64,000 nt of DNA from Tranquillimonas rosea. Lineage in GTDB: Bacteria > Pseudomonadota > Alphaproteobacteria > Rhodobacterales > Rhodobacteraceae. This document shows, one piece after another, positions 58,029 to 64,000 of the stretch; position 1 is the first letter of the stretch, and each line of letters begins with the position of its first letter. Both the position numbers and the translations under genes were made by a program. Location of the stretch: contig NZ_FOGU01000004.1 of assembly GCF_900111315.1 (NCBI RefSeq), positions 326,606-390,605 of the forward strand, in the 5' to 3' direction. A model generated the notes under the pieces. It saw only the letters and a program-made list of their open reading frames with translations, did no database searches and was not told the DNA's origin.

Positions 58029-58811
58029 TCAGCGCAGGCGCGGCGGCGCGTCGGGATCGCTGCCCGGCGCCGCGGGCGACGCGGCGGCCTCGGGCTGCGG
58101 CAGGTCGTAGCGCAGTCCGACCCGCGCGAGCCGCGCGGCGATCGCGTCTGTGCCCTCGAAGAAGGCCACGTCAAGAGCGCCGGCCTCGAGCCCCGAGAAG
58201 ACCAGCGCCTCGTTGACCGCCCGCGCAAGCGCCGGGCCGGCGCCGGGCAGCGCATCGATGAAGGCCAGCAGGTGCCCCTTGCCGCCGTCGTCGTAGCGCA
58301 CCCCGACGAGGTAGGCGCTCCGGGCGCGGCCGGCAGCGGTGGAGAGCTTGGTATCGAGCGAGCCGAACAGCGCCTCGGGAAGGTTGCCCGGCGGCGTCAG
58401 TTCCGACACCCGCGCCTCCACGCGCTCCGGCCCCGTTCCCACCATCTCGGCCATCCAGCTCACCGCGTCCGGTCCCAGCAGCATCGCCGAGGGCGCGGCG
58501 TCGGGGTTCAGCGCCAGACCGGCGCCCTGCCCCGCCAGCATCTCCACGACAGCGCGGCCCGACAGGGCGGCATAGGGCACGGGTCGTTCGGCGAAGGCCG
58601 CCAGGCGGTCCGGCATGTCGAACACGGCGACGAAGGACTGACCGTCCACGTCGAACGTCTCGGGGTCCAGCGTCTCGCCCTCGGGTTCGGCGGCCAGCAA
58701 AAGGAACAGTTCGGCGTCCACCAGCCGCTCGTAGAAGCGCAGCCGCGCCGTCTCGTCCGACCGGTCGGCCTCCATCGCGGCATGCGCGGTGTCGATCGGG
58801 GTTTCGCTCAT
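58029..58811 (-). CDS. SseB family protein
   Basis: A 260-residue protein with an SseB N-terminal domain: ARLRFYERLVDAELFLLLAA at the start, SFVAVFDMPDRLAAFAERPV and AALSGRAVVEMLAGQGAGLALN in the centre. SseB is named for enhanced serine sensitivity in E. coli; its biochemical role is undefined. The C-terminal half matches the SseB C-terminal domain type, and the tail is Pro/Ala-rich. The start overlaps the upstream UDG-family gene by four bases, so both form an operon. Confidence 0.85.
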   Translation of the reverse strand: MSETPIDTAHAAMEADRSDETARLRFYERLVDAELFLLLAAEPEGETLDPETFDVDGQSFVAVFDMPDRLAAFAERPVPYAALSGRAVVEMLAGQGAGLALNPDAAPSAMLLGPDAVSWMAEMVGTGPERVEARVSELTPPGNLPEALFGSLDTKLSTAAGRARSAYLVGVRYDDGGKGHLLAFIDALPGAGPALARAVNEALVFSGLEAGALDVAFFEGTDAIAARLARVGLRYDLPQPEAAASPAAPGSDPDAPPRLR

Positions 58812-59392
58812 GACAGCACCTCGGCGACGCGGGCCCGCAGCACGGGCAGGAGTTCGGCTTCGAACCAGGGGTTCTTCTTCAGCCACGCCGTATTGCGCCA
58901 CGACGGATGAGGCAAGGGAAAGACCTCGGGCGCGTGATCGCGCCAACTGGCGACGGTCTCGGTCACGCCGCCCCTGGTGCCCAGGTGCCATTTCTGCGCA
59001 TAGCCGCCGATCAGGATCGTCAGCCGGATCGTGTCCAGCTCCTTGAGGATCGGATCGCGCCAGGTCTCGGCGCAGACCTTGGGCGGCGGCAGGTCGGACC
59101 CCTTCGCGTCGTAGCCGGGAAAGCAGAACGCCATCGGCACGATCGCCACGCGCGAGCGGTCGTAGAACGTCTCCTCGTCGATCCCGAGCCACGACCGCAG
59201 GCGCGTGCCCGAGGCGTCCCAGAACGGCGTGTTCGCCCGGTGGACCTTCATCCCCGGCGCCTGGCTTGCGATGAGCACGCGGGCGCCGGGCCGGAACCAC
59301 ACGACAGGGTTCGGCGCATGGCCGGTCGCGGTGGCGGCAAAGCGTTCGGCGCAGATGCGGCAGCCGCGCAGGGTGTCGATCAGGTCCTCCAT
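58808..59392 (-). CDS. uracil-DNA glycosylase superfamily protein
   Basis: A 194-residue member of the UDG superfamily. Motif A appears as LIASQAPGMKVHRANTPFWD, and motif B near the end as PLPHPSWRNTAW. Two cysteines in RGCRICAERF and others could bind an iron-sulfur cluster. The YDAKGSDLPPPKVCAETWRD segment is typical of the uncharacterised short subgroup annotated only as UDG family. Whether it excises uracil is unknown. The start at 59392 gives this length; a TTG 12 codons upstream is less likely. It forms an operon with the SseB-like gene. Confidence 0.88.
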   Translation of the reverse strand: MEDLIDTLRGCRICAERFAATATGHAPNPVVWFRPGARVLIASQAPGMKVHRANTPFWDASGTRLRSWLGIDEETFYDRSRVAIVPMAFCFPGYDAKGSDLPPPKVCAETWRDPILKELDTIRLTILIGGYAQKWHLGTRGGVTETVASWRDHAPEVFPLPHPSWRNTAWLKKNPWFEAELLPVLRARVAEVLS

Positions 59393-59571
59393 CGCGGGCG
59401 ACGTAGTCCCGCGCCACCGGCCCAGCAAGAGGCCCGCCGCCCCTCGTCACGGATTGCCGGCGCCGCGCAGGTGGACTACCCCGAGGGTGACCGAGACTCC
59501 CGCGAGGTTTCGCCATTCGCCGCGTCCTGCACTTCCTGACCCGCCATTCCCTTCTGCTCGTCATCGGGGCG

Positions 59572-60849
59572 GTGGCGGGACTTGTCTGGGCCAATCTCGA
59601 CCCCGGCAGCTATGCCCGCGTGATCCATGCGCCTCTGTCCTTCAACGGCTGGATCGGCCGGGACTACGCGCATTGGGCGGCCGCCTACGGGCCTGCGCAC
59701 GAAAGCTTCCAGATCGGCGACGTGCGCTGGGTCCTGACCCCGCACTACCTCATCAACGACCTCGCCATGGCGCTGTTCTTCGCCTTTGCCGGCAAGGAGG
59801 TGTGGGAGGCGGTGAGCCTGCCCAACGGCTCGCTCCGCGGCCGCAAGGCAGCGACGCCGCTGGTGGCGACGGCGGGCGGCGTCGTCGGGCCGGCCGCAAT
59901 CTACCTGTTGCTCGCCGCCCTGGTCGGAGGCGGCGCCTTCGAAAGCCTGGCCGGTGGCTGGGCCGTTCCCACGGCGACGGACATCGCGTTCTCGTACCTG
60001 CTCGGACGGATGATCTTCGGCGAGCGTCACCCGGCCCTGCGCTTCCTTCTCCTCCTTGCAATCGCGGACGACGCGGCGGGCCTCGCCATCCTCGCCGTCT
60101 TCTACCCGTCCGAGGAACTCGCGCTGCACTGGCTGCTGCTGTCGGGCGCCGCGGCCTTCGGCTCCTACGCGATCTTCAACTGGCTGCCCCGGCGGCTCGA
60201 CGGGAACGATCCGCTGGGCCCGCGCGCCACGGCGACGCGGCTGAGGTTCGGCCTGTGGCCCTACATGCTGGCCGGCGCGCTCAGCTGGTACGGATTCGCC
60301 CGCAGCGGGCTCCACCCCGCCCTGGCACTGTTGCCGATCATCCCCGCCATTCCGCAGGCCGAGCGCGAACTCGGTCTGTTTCACGAAGCGGAACAATATC
60401 TGGGCGACCTCCTGAACCGGCTGGGGCGTCGCCTGCGCACGCCGGTCGAGGTCATCCTGATGCTGTTCGGCCTGGCCAATGCCGGGATCGACCTCGCCGC
60501 GCCATCCACCGCGACGGCCCTCGTCCTTGCCGGGCTGCTGCTGGGCAAACCGCTGGGCATCGCGGCCGCCGGGTGGCTGGCGGCCCGCCCGCTCGGGCTC
60601 GGGCTGCCCCCCGGCATGCGCCTTAGGGATCTGCCGGTGCTGGGCAGCACGGCGGCCGTGGGATTTACCGTGTCGCTCTTCATCGCCGGGATCGCGTTTC
60701 CGCCGGGCGCGGTGCAGGAGGCGGCAAAGATGGGCGCGCTTCTGAGCTTCCTTGCCGTGCCGGGCGCGATTCTGCTGGCAAGGCTGTGTCGTGTCAGGAA
60801 ACAGACGGGCGCTGCCTCCCCCACGTCACAATCTCGCACAGGGCATTGA
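59572..60849 (+). CDS. nhaA: Na+/H+ antiporter NhaA
   Basis: NhaA (at least 425 aa) exchanges sodium for protons at the inner membrane. About 11 helices; key motifs are PTATDIAFSYLLGRMIFGER, the paired aspartates in LLLAIADDAAGLAILAVFY, and the C-terminal LGSTAAVGFTVSLFIAGIAF. GTG 59572 is the first ordinary start, but the frame is open upstream and the residues LHFLTRHSLLLVIGAVAGLV look like the family's first helix, so translation probably begins earlier. The only upstream candidate with a ribosome site is ATT 59515, eight bases after GAGG; see findings. Confidence 0.93.
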   Translation: MAGLVWANLDPGSYARVIHAPLSFNGWIGRDYAHWAAAYGPAHESFQIGDVRWVLTPHYLINDLAMALFFAFAGKEVWEAVSLPNGSLRGRKAATPLVATAGGVVGPAAIYLLLAALVGGGAFESLAGGWAVPTATDIAFSYLLGRMIFGERHPALRFLLLLAIADDAAGLAILAVFYPSEELALHWLLLSGAAAFGSYAIFNWLPRRLDGNDPLGPRATATRLRFGLWPYMLAGALSWYGFARSGLHPALALLPIIPAIPQAERELGLFHEAEQYLGDLLNRLGRRLRTPVEVILMLFGLANAGIDLAAPSTATALVLAGLLLGKPLGIAAAGWLAARPLGLGLPPGMRLRDLPVLGSTAAVGFTVSLFIAGIAFPPGAVQEAAKMGALLSFLAVPGAILLARLCRVRKQTGAASPTSQSRTGH

Positions 60850-60875
60850 TTTTCCCCGATTATCCGAACCATAAT
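60846..60875 (+). promoter_or_regulatory. candidate promoter of the capsule-export genes
   Basis: TTGATT (60846-60851) and CATAAT (60870-60875) are spaced by 18 bases in an AT-rich patch right behind the nhaA stop. The transcript would start near 60882, about 90 bases ahead of the ABC ATPase gene. Confidence 0.45.
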
Positions 60876-60970
60876 CCTGCCAAGAACGGCTGTTAGACAC
60901 TTCTTCATCCGGACGCGCGCAGGCTCCGGCGGCAGACGGCAGCCATGCGTCGGGAAGGGCGCCGGAGCGG

Positions 60971-61630
60971 ATGATCGAGTTCAACACGGTTAGCAAGTCC
61001 TTCTGGACCGGCACCCAGCGAAAGGTGATCCTCGACCGCGCCTCGTTCCGCGTCGAGCTGGGCCATTCCATGGGCATCCTTGCCCCGAACGGCACCGGAA
61101 AGACCACCGTCATCAACATGATGGCCGGGCTCGAGAAACCCGACGAGGGCGAGATCCGCCGCACCTGCCGCGTGTCGTTTCCGCTGGGGTTCATGGGCGG
61201 CGTCATCAATCGCCTTTCAGCCACCGAGAACTGCCGCTTCATCGCCCGCCTCTACGGCATCGACCCCGACTACATGGAGGCGTTCTGCCGGTGGCTCTGC
61301 GGGCTCGAGGAATACTTCGACATGCCCGTCGGCACCTATTCGGCGGGGATGCGCGCGCGGCTGAGCTTCGCGATGCTGCTGGCGCTGGATTTCGACATCT
61401 ACCTGATTGACGAGGGCATGCCCTCGACCACGGATGTCGCGTTCAACCGCAAGGCCGGCAGCCTTCTGCGCGAACGGCTCGAGGAGGCCACGATCGTCGT
61501 CGTGTCGCACCAGGCGGAAACGCTGGAGAAGTTCTGCAAGTCGGCCGCGGTCCTGATGGATGGCCGCCTGACGGTGTTCGACACCCTTGAGGAAGCGAAA
61601 CGGCTTTATGACTACGAAACCCAAAGCTAG
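60971..61630 (+). CDS. capsular polysaccharide export ABC ATPase (KpsT type)
   Basis: A 219-residue ABC ATPase of the polysaccharide-export (KpsT/BexA/CtrD) group. Walker A is APNGTGKTT, the signature motif is given as YSAGMRARL, and Walker B is FDIYLIDEG; the switch histidine is in VVVSHQAETLEKF. The PLGFMGGVINRLSATENCRF segment is typical of capsule exporters rather than other ABC families. It overlaps the following KpsE-like gene by 23 bases. The permease (KpsM) is not in the window. Confidence 0.9.
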   Translation: MIEFNTVSKSFWTGTQRKVILDRASFRVELGHSMGILAPNGTGKTTVINMMAGLEKPDEGEIRRTCRVSFPLGFMGGVINRLSATENCRFIARLYGIDPDYMEAFCRWLCGLEEYFDMPVGTYSAGMRARLSFAMLLALDFDIYLIDEGMPSTTDVAFNRKAGSLLRERLEEATIVVVSHQAETLEKFCKSAAVLMDGRLTVFDTLEEAKRLYDYETQS

Positions 61631-63326
61631 GAAATTTCGCATCCGACGCAGCAGTCCGCTGATCGCGGGCGAACGCCCGGAATCCCAGGCGGACACCGCG
61701 CCCGCCGCTGACGCCGCCCCGGCGGACAAGGCCGCGCCCACCGTTCCGGGGGGCGGAACGGACACGCCACGCGCCGGCTCGCTGCGGGAGCGGCGCGAAG
61801 CGCACGGCACAGGGCCCGTCCCCTCGCCCGCCCAGGACGCGCGGGTTGCCAGCCCGACGCAGGTTTCGGCCGAGTCCGAGATCGAGAGGATCCGCAAGGA
61901 GGGCCTGACCGGCCGCCAGCTCCGCATGGCCCGCCGGCTCGCCCAGAAGCACGGGATCGTGCCCAGCTCGGACCTCGACGCGGTGCGGCAGCTTCGCACA
62001 CGGGGCATTGATCCGTTCGAGCGCGAGACGATGCTGCAGCTGGTCCTGCCCGAGGACGGGAAGGAGCCCGACCCGAACCTGCCCCAGAAGGTCGAGCGCC
62101 CGAGGGTTCCGGCACCTGAGACGCCGCGCCGGACCGTCCCCGCCCGGCAGGACGACAAGGTCGAGATGCGCCGAAGCCGTGCGCAGGAGATCAGCGACAT
62201 CCAGCGCGACATCGCCCGCCGGCGCCGCCGCAAGCTTTCGCTGCTGGCCGTCCGGCTGGCGGTCTTCATCGGCCTTCCGACACTGGTGGCGGGCTATTAC
62301 TACCACGTCGTCGCGACCCCGATGTACGGCACCCATACAGAGTTCCTGATCCAGAAGGCCGACAACGCCTCGGCCTCGGCCGGCGGGATGGGCGGTCTGC
62401 TGTCCGGCACCAGCTATGCCACCAGCCAGGATTCGATTGCCGTCCAGTCCTACCTGCAATCGCGCGACGCCATGATCCGGCTCGACCGCGACGTCGGGTT
62501 CAAGAGCCACTTCTCGCAGGACTGGATCGACCCGATCCAGCGCCTGCCCGAGACCGCCTCGAACGAAAAGGCCTACGATCTCTACCAGGACAACGTCGAG
62601 ATCGGCTACGACCCGAGCGAAGGCATCATCAAGATGGACGTCGTCGCCGCCGACCCTGAGGTCAGCGCCGAATGGTCGCGGCAGCTGGTGAGCTATGCCG
62701 AGCAGGAGGTCGACAGCCTCACCCAGCGGCTCAGGGCCGACCAGATGGCCGGCGCCGAGGCAAGCTTTCAGGACGCCGAGACCAAGATGGAGACCGCCCA
62801 GACCCGCGTCCTGGAACTGCAGGAGCAGCTCGGCGTGCTCGACCCCGCCTCAGAACAGGGCGGGCTGATGAGCCAGATCACCACGTTCGAGACCCAGCTT
62901 GCCGAGAAGCGCCTGCAGTTGCAGCAGCTTCTCGACAACCGAAGCCCGAACGAGGCGCGCGTCGCCGGTGTGCGTGGCGACATCAGCCGGCTGCAGGACC
63001 TGATCTCGAACCTGCGCGGACAGCTGACCCGGACCGGCGGACAGGAATCCCTCGCCTCGATTTCGGGACAGTTGCGCATGGCCGAGACCGACCTTCAGAC
63101 CCGGACCATGATGATGCAGCAGGCCCTGCAACAGCTCGAGACCGCGCGGATCGAGGCGAACCGCCAGTCGCGCTACCTCTCGATGGGCGTGCGCCCCGTC
63201 CCGCCGGACGAGCCCACCTATCCGCGGGCCTTCGAGAACACGCTGCTGGCCTTGCTGATCTTCTCGGGCCTCTACCTGATGGTCTCCCTGACCGCGTCGA
63301 TCCTGCGCGAACAGGTCTCCGCCTGA
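61608..63326 (+). CDS. capsule export inner-membrane protein (KpsE/CtrB/BexC type)
   Basis: A 572-residue polysaccharide co-polymerase-like protein that should bridge the ABC exporter and the outer membrane. It has a long cytoplasmic N-terminus of about 210 residues, Ala/Pro-rich and then basic, a first membrane helix (LLAVRLAVFIGLPTLVAGYY), a periplasmic part with YGTHTEFLIQKADNASASA and a long coiled coil (about 360-520), and a second helix near the end (LLALLIFSGLYLMVSLTASI). The N-terminal extension is longer than in KpsE. ATG 61608 lies inside the ATPase gene, with GAGGAA 13 bases upstream. Confidence 0.88.
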   Translation: MTTKPKARKFRIRRSSPLIAGERPESQADTAPAADAAPADKAAPTVPGGGTDTPRAGSLRERREAHGTGPVPSPAQDARVASPTQVSAESEIERIRKEGLTGRQLRMARRLAQKHGIVPSSDLDAVRQLRTRGIDPFERETMLQLVLPEDGKEPDPNLPQKVERPRVPAPETPRRTVPARQDDKVEMRRSRAQEISDIQRDIARRRRRKLSLLAVRLAVFIGLPTLVAGYYYHVVATPMYGTHTEFLIQKADNASASAGGMGGLLSGTSYATSQDSIAVQSYLQSRDAMIRLDRDVGFKSHFSQDWIDPIQRLPETASNEKAYDLYQDNVEIGYDPSEGIIKMDVVAADPEVSAEWSRQLVSYAEQEVDSLTQRLRADQMAGAEASFQDAETKMETAQTRVLELQEQLGVLDPASEQGGLMSQITTFETQLAEKRLQLQQLLDNRSPNEARVAGVRGDISRLQDLISNLRGQLTRTGGQESLASISGQLRMAETDLQTRTMMMQQALQQLETARIEANRQSRYLSMGVRPVPPDEPTYPRAFENTLLALLIFSGLYLMVSLTASILREQVSA

Positions 63327-63331
63327 CCCGG

Positions 63332-63353
63332 CCGCGGGCGGCCCCGCCCGCGG
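63332..63353 (+). terminator. hairpin after the capsule-export genes
   Basis: CCGCGGGCG (63332-63340) and CGCCCGCGG (63345-63353) form a perfect 9-bp stem with a 4-base loop, five bases behind the stop codon. There is no T-run directly after it. Confidence 0.45.
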
Positions 63354-63450
63354 TCCGCGCCGAAGCTCACCCGCCTCGCATTTTCGCCGATTTTTTGCCG
63401 CCGGAGCCCTTGCACCCACCGAACGCCAACATTAGAACGCCGCTCACTGT

Positions 63451-63525
63451 TGGGGTGTAGCCAAGTGGTAAGGCAGCGGTTTTTGGTACCGTGTACCGTA
63501 GGTTCGAATCCTACCACCCCAGCCA
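63451..63525 (+). tRNA. tRNA-Gln (anticodon TTG)
   Basis: A 75-base tRNA with encoded CCA. The acceptor stem TGGGGTG pairs with CACCCCA, followed by G and CCA; the D arm contains AGTGGTAAGGC; the anticodon stem GCGGT/ACCGT encloses TTTTGGT with anticodon TTG; the T arm is GTAGG-TTCGAAT-CCTAC. All stems pair. It is the last conserved feature before an insertion sequence. Confidence 0.96.
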
Positions 63526-63730
63526 CGCCAGTTTTTCCATTTATTATTCGACACTTAGCAGTGATCGCCGACACTGTACGTAACAGCGGTCGGTAACATA
63601 CCATAAGCGCTGCCGCGGACATGCCGACAGTCGAGAATCGGTTGGGTGTCACAGTTGAAAGCTTGAGGTGTCGCGGGTCACTAAGTGTCTTTAGCCCTGA
63701 GGGCGGCACTGGCTGATCGCGCACCACGAC
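63526..63730. other. AT-richer spacer between tRNA-Gln and the IS element
   Basis: About 200 bases behind the tRNA have clearly lower GC content than the rest of the window and no convincing gene. Short repeats of CGACACT occur (63549 and 63570 area), and CACTAAGTGT (63679-63688) is nearly palindromic. It may be the remains of foreign DNA at a tRNA site, but no integrase is seen. Confidence 0.35.
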
Positions 63731-64000
63731 TGAGGTGCTCCCCATTTCTTGGACAGGAACTGGCGGTTTCTAAGCTACTCTCCGGGTCTCCTGGTCGGTT
63801 TGCATGATCGTCGTGCCGGTGCGGTAGACCATGTCCGGCGGCCGTCCGTGGAGGGCGGCGTGAGGCCGCCGGTGATTGTAGAAGTCGAACCAGGTCCGCA
63901 GCCCCGCGCGCGCCTGCGATCCTGTCTCCCAGGCGTGCAGGTAGACGCATTCGTATTTGAGGCTGCGCCAGAGCCGTTCGATGAAGATATTGTCGAGGAA
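63731..64000 (-). mobile_element. IS3-family insertion sequence, right part cut by window edge
   Basis: The element border is placed at about 63731, where TGAGGTGCTCCCC begins, followed by CATTTCTTGGACAGG; this resembles the terminal inverted repeats of IS3-family elements, which often contain a CTTGGACA core. The transposase end lies inside. The other end is outside the window, so intactness and target duplication cannot be judged. Confidence 0.7.
63770..64000 (-). CDS. IS3-family transposase OrfB, C-terminal fragment
   Basis: The last 76 residues of an IS3-type DDE transposase are readable from the window edge to a TAG at 63770. NIFIERLWRSLKYECVYL contains the glutamate of the DDE triad with the usual K/R spacing, and WFDFYNHRRPHAALHGRPP is the family's C-terminal signature, followed by DMVYRTGTTIM. 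The gene has no start within the window because it continues beyond position 64000. The protein would insert and excise the element by copy-out/paste-in transposition. Confidence 0.9.
   Translation of the reverse strand, partial: FLDNIFIERLWRSLKYECVYLHAWETGSQARAGLRTWFDFYNHRRPHAALHGRPPDMVYRTGTTIMQTDQETRRVA

Noticed and set aside
63272..63745. A minus-strand frame across tRNA-Gln with the phrase VGFEPTVHGTKNRC
   Set aside because: This is the translated antisense of a tRNA gene, a frequent false gene; the tRNA explains the sequence.

Overview
The window is GC-rich chromosomal DNA of an alphaproteobacterium, most probably a Rhodobacteraceae (roseobacter-group) member. The grounds are gene content and order: aroA-cmk-rpsA-ihfB-lapA-like-trpF-trpB; miaB-phoH-ybeY-corC-like-lnt; irr next to fabA-fabB-fabI; mreBCD-mrdA-rodA; the alphaproteobacterial complex I accessory protein NDUFS4; a class II AroA; and the typical Pro/Lys-rich tail on peptidyl-tRNA hydrolase. 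No species can be named from the sequence alone.

Layout. 0.2-4.8 kb: a TetR regulator divergent from a three-subunit molybdenum aldehyde oxidoreductase (PaoABC type), with a palindromic operator lodged between the -35 and -10 boxes. 4.9-10.1 kb: NDUFS4, uvrB, a response regulator, a GAF histidine kinase and queF. 10.1-16.4 kb: a DNA-repair island with ligD and ku on the minus strand, and divergently a radical-SAM protein of unknown reaction overlapping a DUF4130-UdgX fusion. 16.4-25.4 kb: ychF, a Pmp3-type peptide, trpA, lldD, amylosucrase, rplY, a small monooxygenase-fold protein, pth, and DUF2332 and DUF2237 proteins. 25.4-33 kb, minus strand: two small exported acidic proteins, trpB, trpF, a LapA-domain protein, ihfB, rpsA, cmk, aroA. 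33-41.3 kb, minus strand: trmB, lnt, corC-like, ybeY, phoH, a lipoprotein and an OmpA-like protein sharing a short domain, and miaB; then one plus-strand gene of unknown function. 41.3-47.6 kb: an accessory-looking stretch with decayed pseudogenes, a large MscS-type channel, and an MFS exporter with its TetR repressor. 47.7-58 kb: irr, fabABI, the rod-shape operon and ghrA. 58-64 kb: an SseB-like protein, a UDG-superfamily protein, nhaA, two capsule-export genes, tRNA-Gln and the end of an IS3-family insertion sequence cut by the window edge.

How the genes work together. Repair is prominent: UvrB (excision), Ku/LigD (end joining), UdgX (uracil recognition), a second UDG-superfamily protein and a radical-SAM/HhH protein. 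Envelope functions dominate the right half: unsaturated fatty acid synthesis with an iron-responsive regulator beside it, the elongasome, lipoprotein acylation and capsule export. Three regulatory palindromes with matching promoter boxes can be read directly (positions 853-869, 47377-47396 and, less surely, 18707-18729). A dispersed intergenic repeat occurs four times, always in plus orientation; three copies start 5-10 bases after a stop codon. The best candidate for an under-described system is the radical-SAM/UdgX pair divergent from ku-ligD.
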